Assembly: GCA_020216985.1 (NCBI GenBank) | Contig: JAIWOH010000047.1 | Coordinates: forward strand, 1-10,000 | Length of the DNA: 10,000 nt | Reading direction: 5' to 3' | Source of the DNA: Nitrospira sp. | GTDB lineage: Bacteria; Nitrospirota; Nitrospiria; Nitrospirales; Nitrospiraceae | Shown: positions 1 to 6,087 of the stretch, piece after piece | Numbering within the stretch: the first letter of the stretch is position 1 | Layout: each line of letters begins with the position of its first letter | Program-made: the position numbers and the translations under genes | Notes under the pieces: model-generated | What the model was told of the DNA's origin: nothing | The model's database searches: none | Seen by the model: the letters and a program-made list of their open reading frames with translations, nothing else

Positions 1-387
1 CGGCATATAATTTTCATCGTGCTTGGCCAGCACCTCACTGGCGATGAACGTCCCATCGGCATCAAGCCGCCCTTGGGCGACCGCCCCTTTCCCTTCCTTG
101 AAAAGATCCGGCAGAATACCTTTGTAAACCACGGGCACGCGCTTGGCGGTGTCCGTTACCACGAAGCGGACGGTTAGGCCGTCGGCTTCGCGTTTGACAC
201 TCCCGTCTTCGACCATCCCGCCGATCCGAAAACTCCGCCCCTTGGGCACCTCGCCGTTGGCCACCTGCGTCGGCGTGAAAAAGAATACCAGATTGCTCTG
301 AAATGCGTTCAACACCAGCGCCGTCGCCACTCCCAACACCAGCAAGCCCAAACCGACGAACGCAAACCGTTTTTGTCGAGGCGTCAT
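1..387 (-). CDS. ccmE: CcmE, periplasmic haem chaperone of cytochrome c maturation (C-terminus cut by window edge)
   Basis: CcmE accepts haem from the CcmABCD complex, holds it covalently in the periplasm and passes it to the CcmF/H ligase that attaches it to apocytochrome c. The 129 visible residues start MTPRQKRF, followed by one N-terminal membrane anchor (about residues 8-28). The OB-fold beta domain follows, with the stretches FFFTPTQV (35-42) and [12 protein letters not shown] (53-64). The family haem-binding motif is intact at the end: [10 protein letters not shown] with His123 as the expected covalent haem ligand and Tyr127 as axial ligand. The ATG overlaps the ccmD stop as ATGA, which fixes the start and implies translational coupling. 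The sequence is still open at base 1, so the variable C-terminal tail lies outside. The identification is very secure. Confidence 0.96.
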   Translation of the reverse strand, partial: MTPRQKRFAFVGLGLLVLGVATALVLNAFQSNLVFFFTPTQVANGEVPKGRSFRIGGMVEDGSVKREADGLTVRFVVTDTAKRVPVVYKGILPDLFKEGKGAVAQGRLDADGTFIASEVLAKHDENYMP

Positions 388-554
388 CCAATGTCCCTCA
401 CGATGCCCCGGCTTTCGGCGATCGCGGCGGCGCGCCGACGCCAGAGCGCGAGAATTTCCCACACCATGCAGAGCGCCGTGATAATGAACGACGTCCAGAC
501 GTACAGACCATAGCCGCCCATCTCAAGAAATTCGCTCAGACTCCCCCAGTACAT
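384..554 (-). CDS. ccmD: CcmD, small membrane subunit of the haem-handling complex
   Basis: This 56-residue protein begins [16 protein letters not shown], matching the family pattern of an N-terminal aromatic/Gly segment, a single transmembrane helix (about residues 16-38, [20 protein letters not shown]) and a basic tail starting with WRRR (38-41). In characterised systems CcmD stabilises the CcmABC-CcmE interaction and is needed to release haem-loaded CcmE. The chosen ATG shares one base with the ccmC stop (TGATG), and the TGA stop overlaps the ccmE ATG. A longer in-frame version starting near 599 exists, but it would extend back into ccmC and add residues the family lacks. Small ccmD genes are often missed; position between ccmC and ccmE plus the sequence pattern make this call firm. 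Confidence 0.9.
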   Translation of the reverse strand: MYWGSLSEFLEMGGYGLYVWTSFIITALCMVWEILALWRRRAAAIAESRGIVRDIG

Positions 555-1300
555 CAGCGCACCCCCGCGACTTCCGCCACCGACGACGGTTTGCTCCACA
601 ACTGGAGACTCTCGCGCTCAAGGATCACACAGCGAGCGCGGCTTAGGATCACCGCCAGACTGTACATCCAGAAGCCGAACGTCATCAGCAACATGCCCGT
701 CAGCATGACCGTCGCCATTTTCGGCGCCGCCGTCATACTGACCGACGCCCCTTGATGCAACGTGTTCCACCACTGAACGGAAAAATAGATGATGGGAATG
801 TTGACGACCCCGACCAACGCGCAGACTCCGCTCGCGCGATCGGCCCGGCGCTGATCGTCGATCGACGTCCGTAACAACATCACACCCGCATATTGAAACA
901 GGAGAATCAATTCCGACGTCAGCCTGGCGTCCCATACCCACCAGGCCCCCCACGTCGGCTTCCCCCACATCGCGCCGGTCAACAGTGCAAGAAAGGTGAA
1001 CATGGCGCCGGTCGGCGCGATGGCCTGCGTCATCATGAACGAGAGGCGCGCGTTGAGCCCCAAGCCAACGGCGGCCCACACCGCCATGACGACGTAGAGA
1101 AACATGGACATCCACGCGGCCGGCACGTGGACAAAAATGATCCGATAGGCCTCGCCCTGCTGAAAATCGGTCGGCGCGACGAGCAGCCCGATGTAGAGCC
1201 CCACGGCGATCGCCAGCGCCGCCACTGTCCCGAACCAAGGAATCATCCTTCCTGCCAGTGGATAAAACGCCAGCGGTGCCGAGTACTTTGACCAATTCAC
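554..1300 (-). CDS. ccmC: CcmC, haem-handling membrane protein with WWD domain
   Basis: CcmC is an integral inner-membrane protein that binds haem on its periplasmic face and loads it onto CcmE. The 248-residue product has about six hydrophobic helices. It carries the hallmark tryptophan-rich WWD motif, WGAWWVWDARLTSE at residues 117-130. The two conserved haem-ligand histidines appear to be present: His58 in IFVHVPAAW and His182 in NTLHQGAS. The start is a GTG at 1300, with an AAGGA-like ribosome site roughly a dozen bases upstream and 24 bases after the ccmB stop. Length is normal for the family. The other WWD proteins, CcmF and the system II CcsB/CcsA type, are excluded by size and by the ccmB-ccmD context. 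Confidence 0.96.
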   Translation of the reverse strand: MNWSKYSAPLAFYPLAGRMIPWFGTVAALAIAVGLYIGLLVAPTDFQQGEAYRIIFVHVPAAWMSMFLYVVMAVWAAVGLGLNARLSFMMTQAIAPTGAMFTFLALLTGAMWGKPTWGAWWVWDARLTSELILLFQYAGVMLLRTSIDDQRRADRASGVCALVGVVNIPIIYFSVQWWNTLHQGASVSMTAAPKMATVMLTGMLLMTFGFWMYSLAVILSRARCVILERESLQLWSKPSSVAEVAGVR

Positions 1301-1324
1301 CTTCTCAAAATCCTTCGCTGTTTC

Positions 1325-2008
1325 CTATTCGAGCGCGATGCGCAGCGCCGACGCCGTGGCCCAGGGCGCAAAAAACACCGATAAAACGAGACAGGCTCCA
1401 AGTAACGAGAGATTGGCCTCGCCGCCGATTCCCGCCATGCTGCTCGTGACGGCGCCGGCTCCGAAGATCAGCACCGGAACGTAAAGGGGAAGCACCAAGA
1501 GAGCGACCAACAGCCCGCTTCCGCGCACTCCAAGCACCAGCGCGGCACCAATGCTTCCAATCATACTCAACGTCGGCGTCCCAAGCAAGAGCGAGAGAAC
1601 CAGCATGCCCAAGGCCTCGCCCTCCAAGCCGAATTGGAGGCCGAGCAGCGGCGACAGCAGCACCACGGGCAACCCGGACACCACCCAATGTGCAAAAACT
1701 TTCCCCGCCACCAGAACAGGCAAGGGCTGAGGGATCAATAACATCTGCTCCAACACCCCGTCGAGATAATCGGCCGTAAACACCCGTCCGAGCGACAAAA
1801 GACAGGCCAAGAGCGCGGCCACCCAGAGCACCCCGGCGGCAATGGTCCTCAACACCGCCGGCTCCGGTCCCACCCCCAAGGGAAACAAACTCGCCACAAT
1901 GACCAAGAACAACACCGAAATCGCCACGTCGGATCGACGGCGAATCGCCAGCAGGACATCCCGCCAGATAATCCCGCGCAACGTCTCCCACAAACCCGGC
2001 CGACTCAT
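1325..2008 (-). CDS. ccmB: CcmB, membrane permease subunit of the CcmAB haem transporter complex
   Basis: This 227-residue, very hydrophobic protein has about six predicted membrane helices (near residues 28-45, 53-73, 98-122, 131-160, 166-188 and 199-220). It contains the family signature FTADYLDGVLEQ at 77-88 in the cytoplasmic loop expected to contact the CcmA ATPase, and a conserved PLYVPVLIFG stretch at 174-183. CcmB partners CcmA and CcmC in the ATP-driven step that releases haem-CcmE. Its ATG overlaps the ccmA stop (ATGA), indicating coupled translation. Length is typical of the family (about 220 residues). Confidence 0.95.
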   Translation of the reverse strand: MSRPGLWETLRGIIWRDVLLAIRRRSDVAISVLFLVIVASLFPLGVGPEPAVLRTIAAGVLWVAALLACLLSLGRVFTADYLDGVLEQMLLIPQPLPVLVAGKVFAHWVVSGLPVVLLSPLLGLQFGLEGEALGMLVLSLLLGTPTLSMIGSIGAALVLGVRGSGLLVALLVLPLYVPVLIFGAGAVTSSMAGIGGEANLSLLGACLVLSVFFAPWATASALRIALE

Positions 2009-2625
2009 CCGTCCAGCCTCAAACGTTGAACCATCTCGGACGGGAGAGCCACCTCATGGTGCGTCACGACGACCGCGAGTCCTCCGCTCTGCAAATGCGA
2101 CCGCAACCGCTCCGTTACCAGAGCCGTCGCCGCCTGATCCAACGAGGTAAACGGCTCATCCAAGAGCCACAAGGGATGGGTCGAGAGCCAGAGGCGGGCC
2201 AGAGCCACGCGCCGCTTTTGTCCTTGCGACAACACTCTGGTCGGCAGATGATGAATCCGATGTTTCAGGCCGACGGCCTCCAGCGCGTCCCGGACAGAGG
2301 CCTCGGACGGACGATCGCCGGTCAAGGCGGCGGTGAGCAGGAGATTCTCCGTCGCCGTCAGATCATCCTTGATTCCGTTGAGGTGACCGATATAGGTCAA
2401 TTGCGCGTAATACTGTTCTTTGAGCCGGCGGATATCGACCCCGTGCCAAAGAACGGCTCCCTCCTCGGGAGCCAGCAGGTTGCACAGCATGCGAAGGAAA
2501 CTCGTCTTTCCGCTTCCGTTTTCTCCGACCACGGCCAACAGGGTGCCCGGCTGCACCGTCACATTCACGCCGGAAAACAGCCGCCGATCTCCTCGACGAC
2601 AGCTCAACGAAACGGCTTGTAACAT
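2005..2625 (-). CDS. ccmA: CcmA, ATPase subunit of the Ccm haem complex
   Basis: This cytoplasmic ABC ATPase pairs with CcmB to drive cytochrome c maturation. The ABC motifs are complete: Walker A GENGSGKT, signature LSQGQKRR, Walker B LWLLDEP and the switch His in VVTHHE. I chose the ATG at 2625, giving 206 residues beginning MLQAVSLSCRRGDRRLFSGV. That reproduces the start of known CcmA proteins (about 205 residues) and has a GAGAGGAG ribosome site 11 bases upstream. An in-frame ATG at 2682 would add 19 basic, non-conserved residues and has no evident ribosome site. The gene is first in ccmABCDE, so any promoter should lie in 2626-2917; I see none that is convincing. Confidence 0.94.
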   Translation of the reverse strand: MLQAVSLSCRRGDRRLFSGVNVTVQPGTLLAVVGENGSGKTSFLRMLCNLLAPEEGAVLWHGVDIRRLKEQYYAQLTYIGHLNGIKDDLTATENLLLTAALTGDRPSEASVRDALEAVGLKHRIHHLPTRVLSQGQKRRVALARLWLSTHPLWLLDEPFTSLDQAATALVTERLRSHLQSGGLAVVVTHHEVALPSEMVQRLRLDG

Positions 2626-2904
2626 GACGATCGGAACTCCTCTCAGCTCAGACGGTACATGCCGCCGCTTTTTCGACATCATCGAATGAAACGGTTCAGA
2701 TTAAGAGGAACGAGGCGCGGAAAACAAGAGGCGAGGCGACGTGAGGGCTCGCAGCAGATCGAACAACGGCCTCGGAATGTCTCTTGCCCTGAGAGCATCC
2801 CTGCTGCTAACTAGTAGTAGCACGGTTGCCGACGTTCACCCGTCGATGGCCGCCGAGTCCGAAGCAATTCACACAGGCGTATCATTTCGCCGCATAAACC
2901 GGGT
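2626..2904. other. Divergent intergenic region between ccmA and the DUF1269 gene
   Basis: About 280 bases separate the two divergent genes, so promoters for both must lie here unless the ccmA upstream ATG is used. On the minus strand, TTGTTT then 18 bases then TAATCT near 2700-2730 is a poor sigma-70 match; no strong promoter is visible toward either gene. A plus-strand frame stays open from about 2741 into the DUF1269 gene, but its residues do not resemble that family. No convincing hairpin, operator dyad or riboswitch stands out. Confidence 0.4.
2637..2644 (-). promoter_or_regulatory. Ribosome binding site deciding the ccmA start
   Basis: The minus strand reads GAGAGGAG here, 11 bases before the ATG at 2625. 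It is the only good Shine-Dalgarno match in the region, which favours 2625 over the upstream ATG at 2682. Confidence 0.6.
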
Positions 2905-2910
2905 AAGGAG
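2905..2910 (+). promoter_or_regulatory. Ribosome binding site of the DUF1269 gene
   Basis: AAGGAG lies seven bases before the ATG at 2918. This near-perfect Shine-Dalgarno sequence fixes the start there rather than at in-frame upstream start codons. Confidence 0.75.
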
Positions 2911-2917
2911 ACAGACC

Positions 2918-3466
2918 ATGAGTCAACTCGTCTGCATTGCATTCAAGGATTCCGGCACCGCCGACCTGGTGCTCAATGAACTACGGGCCATGGAGTCACA
3001 ATATGTCTTGGACCTGGAAGACGCAGTCATCGTCGTCCGCGATAAGGACGGGAAGGTCCACCTCAAGCAGTGCGTCGATGTCTTCGGCAACGCGACGACC
3101 CATGGCGTTGCTTTGGGTGTCCTGTGGGGAGCGCTGGTGGGGCTTTTGTTTCTGAATCCCCTGGCCGGCCTCTTAGGGAGCATCGCAGGGGGCGCGGGGG
3201 CCGGCTTCATGACCAAAGCCGCGGAGGAATTCGGGATTTTGAGCGATTATGGAATCCCCGATGCCTTCATCAAGGCTCTTGGAAGCACCATCGCGCCTGG
3301 CACCTCCGCAATTTTTCTTCTGATCCATTTTGACGAAGACAAGTTGCTGAGCAAAATCTCAAAATACGAGGGAACGGTCCTCAAAACCTCTCTCAGCAAA
3401 GAGCAGGAAGAGCGGTTGCGGGCGGCCCTCTCTCGGCACCATGACAGGCAACTGGGGAAGGGGTAA
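2918..3466 (+). CDS. DUF1269-family glycine-rich membrane protein, function unknown
   Basis: This 182-residue protein begins MSQLVCIAFKDSGTAD. An N-terminal alpha/beta segment (1-57, with the strand DAVIVVRDKDGKVHL at 35-49) is followed by a glycine-rich hydrophobic region at about 63-97 with zipper-like spacing (GVLWGALVGLL, then GSIAGGAGAGF). After it come a loop with DYGIPDAFIKALG (110-122), a hydrophobic strand STIAPGTSAIFLLI (123-136) and a charged helical tail rich in Lys, Glu and Arg (140-182). This layout is that of the DUF1269 family of inner-membrane proteins, whose biochemical role I do not know. The start is set by the AAGGAG site. The gene is transcribed away from ccmA and converges on the lipocalin gene, so it appears monocistronic. 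The family call is good; no function is proposed. Confidence 0.85.
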   Translation: MSQLVCIAFKDSGTADLVLNELRAMESQYVLDLEDAVIVVRDKDGKVHLKQCVDVFGNATTHGVALGVLWGALVGLLFLNPLAGLLGSIAGGAGAGFMTKAAEEFGILSDYGIPDAFIKALGSTIAPGTSAIFLLIHFDEDKLLSKISKYEGTVLKTSLSKEQEERLRAALSRHHDRQLGKG

Positions 3467-3509
3467 AGAAGCTCCCGGCGGAATAAAAAACAATCGGGGA
3501 AGAGCACTC

Positions 3510-3529
3510 GCGGCGCTTGATCGCGCCAC
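3510..3529 (-). terminator. Possible hairpin after the lipocalin gene
   Basis: On the minus strand GTGGCGC and GCGCCGC can form a seven-pair stem (one G-U pair) around a six-base loop, 12 bases past the lipocalin stop. There is no adjacent U-run; a T-rich stretch (GTTTTTTATT) occurs only about 20 bases further on. It is weak as an intrinsic terminator, but it sits where two convergent genes should end. Confidence 0.3.
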
Positions 3530-3541
3530 AGGCCCGCGACC

Positions 3542-4117
3542 CTACGAAAGCCCGGAGCGTCGATCTCGGATCAGCCGCTCGACCGGATAGCCCAATTCTT
3601 TGGCACGATGCACGAGTGTGTCGTAGATCTCGCAGTCAAGCCGAGGCGCACGGGCAAGGATCCAGAGATACCGCCGATCCGGCGTGCCCACCAAGGCCGT
3701 GCGATACTCAGGATCGAGGTCGAGAATCCAGTAATTCCCCTCAGGGGACGATCCAAACAGCCGCGCAAACCAGTTGTCGAACACCACCGCGAGCCGCGCA
3801 TTTGTCTGCGCATCGACCACGGTCGCGATACCGTCGGCTGCCGCCAGTTCACCGGCGTCCGTCAGACATTCATTATGCACCCCGACCCGTCCATCCGACC
3901 GGACCGTGTAGACGGCCTTTGAATCCACACAATGGCGCTGGAACCACATGGGCAACCGCGCGATCTCATACCAAGTTCCGGCATAGCGATTGAGATCAAC
4001 CCGCGTCACCGTGGGCAAATCCTCTCTCGACTCCATGCCCGCGCAGCCGCCGAGCAACCAGCCCGACAACGCGACGATCAACCATCTCTTCACGTCAGAT
4101 GCTTCCCGATAGGCCAT
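3542..4117 (-). CDS. blc: Lipocalin family lipoprotein (Blc-like)
   Basis: The product is a bacterial lipocalin of up to 191 residues. The N-terminus has a short hydrophobic stretch (about 11-24) ending in LLGGC, a lipobox with Cys25 as the probable lipidated residue, so an envelope-anchored lipoprotein is expected. Lipocalin hallmarks follow: the GTWYEIARLP motif at 47-56, YWILDLDPEY at 129-138 and the closing strand LWILARAPRL at 151-160. E. coli Blc binds fatty acids and lysophospholipids at the outer membrane and is tied to envelope stress; transfer of that role here is inference. The ATG at 4117 has only a modest GGGA site; a GTG at 4093 (giving MKRWLIVAL) would make a cleaner signal peptide and is a real alternative. 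The gene lies 29 bases after the NTF2-fold gene, so the two are probably co-transcribed. Confidence 0.9.
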   Translation of the reverse strand: MAYREASDVKRWLIVALSGWLLGGCAGMESREDLPTVTRVDLNRYAGTWYEIARLPMWFQRHCVDSKAVYTVRSDGRVGVHNECLTDAGELAAADGIATVVDAQTNARLAVVFDNWFARLFGSSPEGNYWILDLDPEYRTALVGTPDRRYLWILARAPRLDCEIYDTLVHRAKELGYPVERLIRDRRSGLS

Positions 4118-4146
4118 ACGTCAATTCCCAAAGAAACTTTCGGCTG

Positions 4147-4521
4147 TTACATGGCGCCGAAAGGATGATCGATAACAAAGCGCCACAAGCCGTCCTGCTG
4201 TCTCCTTGCCACCTCGATGCTTTGGCCCTTCATGGTGACCGGTGCGCCATCTGGAGCCGAACTTTCAAGGCTCCAGGAACCTCGCAGGAGGGCAATGCCG
4301 TCGGCCTCGATCACGTACACCGTGTCGATGGCCATCTTTCCTTTCATGCCGATAAGGGCTTGGAAGGAAGTCCGCAGTTGTTCTGCAGCCGTCTGGGTCA
4401 CTCCCTCCGGTGCGACCAGAGCCGCGCCCGGCTGATATAAAGCCACAAGGGCATCGAGGTCGCCGTTGTTGAAGGCGGCGACAAAGAGGGAATGGAGCAT
4501 CTGCGGCGTGGTCGCGGGCAT
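4147..4521 (-). CDS. Small NTF2-fold protein (DUF4440/SnoaL-like, YybH/SgcJ type)
   Basis: The 124-residue protein begins MPATTPQMLHSLFVAAFNNGDLDALVALY, the typical opening helices of cystatin-like NTF2-fold proteins (helix, Asn-Gly-Asp turn, helix, then PGAALVAPEG). It ends with the paired beta strands RGSWSLESS, MKGQSIEVARRQQDGLWRFVIDHP. No signal peptide is present, so it is cytoplasmic. Members of this superfamily include enzymes such as ketosteroid isomerase and polyketide cyclases, plus many binding proteins; nothing here identifies a substrate. The ATG at 4521 is preceded by AGGAAAGGG at 4528-4536, a good ribosome site; the frame stays open upstream, but with Arg/Ser-rich non-protein-like sequence. 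It is the first gene of a pair with the lipocalin. Confidence 0.85.
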   Translation of the reverse strand: MPATTPQMLHSLFVAAFNNGDLDALVALYQPGAALVAPEGVTQTAAEQLRTSFQALIGMKGKMAIDTVYVIEADGIALLRGSWSLESSAPDGAPVTMKGQSIEVARRQQDGLWRFVIDHPFGAM

Positions 4522-4668
4522 GAACAACCCTTTCCTAATGATTTCCCGTTTCGTTGGTGACCACATCTTACGCGAACCGGCAGGGAATCTCCAACTCGAA
4601 GAGATAACGATCGCCCGGAACCGAGAAGAGGAAGACGCCGGTCGACGCTTCGACGAGCATCGGACGAC

Positions 4669-4705
4669 AAAACGCCGCAACGGAAAGCGATTAGATGCTT
4701 CGGCG
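4669..4705 (-). terminator. Possible imperfect terminator after pilT
   Basis: Seven bases past the pilT stop, the minus strand reads CGCCGAAGC, an eight-base loop, GCTT, a seven-base bulge, CGGCG and then TTTT. The broken stem plus short U-run is terminator-like but weak. The surrounding gap between pilT and the NTF2-fold gene (4522-4711) shows no other feature. Confidence 0.25.
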
Positions 4706-4711
4706 CCTCCG

Positions 4712-5791
4712 TTACTGCAACGAGTCGGGCGGGGTCTTGAGCAGTTTCGCGAAGCGGTTCTTGTCGATGGCCTTTTCGTAGGCCTCTTCCGGCGAAATCC
4801 ATTTTTTATTGAGCAGGTCCTGAATCGCATCGTCCAAGGTCTGCATGCCCATCGCCTTGCCTGTTTGCATGACGGACGCGATCTGAAAGGTCTTGGCGTC
4901 TCGGATCAAGTTCGCGACGGCCGAAGTGCAGACCAAAATTTCAAGCGCCGCGCAACGCCCTTTTTGGTCCGCACGCTTGAAAAGATTCTGCGCCACGACC
5001 ACCCGCAGCGCCGTAGACAGCGTGTTTCGAATCTGTGCTTGTTCCTGATGGGGAAACACTTCGATGACTCGATCGACCGTTTTCGCCGCGTTTTCCGTAT
5101 GCAGCGTCCCGAACACCAGATGCCCAGTGGCCGCCGCCTCCATGGCCAGCCGAATGGTTTCGACGTCGCGCATCTCGCCGACAAGGATGATGTCCGGATC
5201 TTCCCGCAACGCGCCGCGCAGCGCGGAAGCGAACGATTGCGTGTGGACGCCGACTTCCCGATGATTAACGATACATCCTTGGCTTTGGTGGACGAACTCG
5301 ATCGGGTCCTCAATGGTCAAAATGTGATCTTTCCGATGTTTGTTCGCGTAATCGATCATCGCGGCGAGCGTCGTCGACTTGCCGCTTCCGGTCGGCCCCG
5401 TCACCAACACCAAACCTTTTTTGAGCATCGCCGCCTTGGTCAAGATGGGAGGCAGCCCGAGTTCCTCCGCTGTGAGGACCTTGCTGGGAATTTTTCGAAA
5501 GACGGCGGCGCATCCGTACTTTTGGTTGAATAAATTGGCTCGGAACCTGGCCAGACCTTGGATTTCATAGCCGAAATCGACGTCGCCGGTCGCTTCGAAC
5601 TGGCTTTTCTTCGGAGCCGGGGTGATCTCATAGAGCAACTGTTTCAACCCCTCATGGTCGAGCGGGCCCTGAGTCGTCACCCGTTCCAAATCGCCGTTGA
5701 TCCGCAAGATCGGCGCTTGTCCGGCGACCAGATGCAGGTCGGACGCGCCCAGATCAACCATCATGTGAAAGTACTCGTCGATTTTAGCCAT
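4712..5791 (-). CDS. pilT: PilT, type IV pilus retraction ATPase
   Basis: PilT is the cytoplasmic hexameric ATPase that powers pilus disassembly, driving twitching motility and pulling in DNA during transformation. The 359-residue protein has an N-terminal PAS-like domain with SDLHL (17-21). The ATPase domain carries Walker A GPTGSGKST (132-140), the Asp box EDPIEF (161-166), Walker B ILVGEMRD (202-209) and the His box GTLHTENAAKTVDR (228-241). The C-terminal stretch AVANLIRDAK (291-300) corresponds to the AIRNLIRE retraction motif of PilT, favouring PilT over PilB, with PilU as an alternative paralogue. The start MAKIDEYF has AGGAG only three bases upstream. Upstream codons in frame are not conserved. 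No pilB, pilC or pilin gene is in the window. Confidence 0.93.
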   Translation of the reverse strand: MAKIDEYFHMMVDLGASDLHLVAGQAPILRINGDLERVTTQGPLDHEGLKQLLYEITPAPKKSQFEATGDVDFGYEIQGLARFRANLFNQKYGCAAVFRKIPSKVLTAEELGLPPILTKAAMLKKGLVLVTGPTGSGKSTTLAAMIDYANKHRKDHILTIEDPIEFVHQSQGCIVNHREVGVHTQSFASALRGALREDPDIILVGEMRDVETIRLAMEAAATGHLVFGTLHTENAAKTVDRVIEVFPHQEQAQIRNTLSTALRVVVAQNLFKRADQKGRCAALEILVCTSAVANLIRDAKTFQIASVMQTGKAMGMQTLDDAIQDLLNKKWISPEEAYEKAIDKNRFAKLLKTPPDSLQ

Positions 5792-5838
5792 AAACTCCTC
5801 TCGTCTTCCTGCGACCGAACCGAATTTTCTCCAGACGA

Positions 5839-5847
5839 AGTATAGCA
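5839..5847 (-). promoter_or_regulatory. Candidate extended -10 promoter for pilT
   Basis: The minus strand reads TGCTATACT, matching an extended -10 element (TGn then TATACT) about 48 bases before the pilT ATG. The best upstream -35 match, TTGCGA, is 20 bases away, longer than usual, but extended -10 promoters tolerate a weak -35. Confidence 0.4.
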
Positions 5848-5905
5848 GGCGATCTCCGGCCGACTCGCAACACACGCCCTGCAATCGGAACCTCTCCGAC
5901 TTTCT

Positions 5906-5933
5906 TGTTCAGCGTGGGATGTTCAGCGTGGGA
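5906..5933. repeat. Perfect 14-base tandem duplication in the topA-pilT gap
   Basis: TGTTCAGCGTGGGA occurs at 5906-5919 and again at 5920-5933 with no spacer. It sits about 60-90 bases upstream of the candidate pilT -10 element. It could be a doubled regulator site or a simple slippage duplication. Confidence 0.9.
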
Positions 5934-5990
5934 ATAGACCGGACAATCCATCGAGCGGCGGTCGTTCGCTTTCGGAATCCGTTTTGGAAC

Positions 5991-6014
5991 GGAGCAAGGA
6001 TGGATCCTCGCTCC
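5991..6014 (-). terminator. Hairpin downstream of topA
   Basis: As minus-strand RNA, GGAGCGAGGA and UCCUUGCUCC form a ten-pair stem (one G-U pair) closing a four-base UCCA loop, about 74 bases after the topA stop. No U-run follows, so it may be a transcript-end stabiliser or a Rho-linked end rather than an intrinsic terminator. Confidence 0.4.
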
Positions 6015-6087
6015 TCCGGAACACAGCCGCAGTCCGCAGGGGACGACTCCTAGACAGAGGGCAAAGAGAGCGGCGTTTTCGAGTCCG

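Noticed and set aside
62..391. Minus-strand open frame of 109 codons over ccmE
   Set aside because: It is an out-of-frame shadow; the real ccmE frame carries the complete HDENY haem-binding motif.
431..475. Lipocalin/TopA-style low-complexity insertion considered as an added domain in TopA (residue numbers 431-475 of TopA)
   Set aside because: Acidic variable linkers at this place are common in bacterial topoisomerase I; nothing suggests an extra domain. Coordinates here are protein residues, not window bases.
2741..2917. In-frame N-terminal extension of the DUF1269 protein
   Set aside because: The family-like sequence begins at the ATG at 2918, which has a strong AAGGAG site; the upstream residues look random despite one short hydrophobic run.
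4466..5533. Long plus-strand open frame (355 codons) opposite pilT
   Set aside because: It is antisense to a clearly recognised pilT with intact motifs; its residues are Arg/His-rich with no recognisable domain, as expected of a shadow frame in GC-rich DNA.
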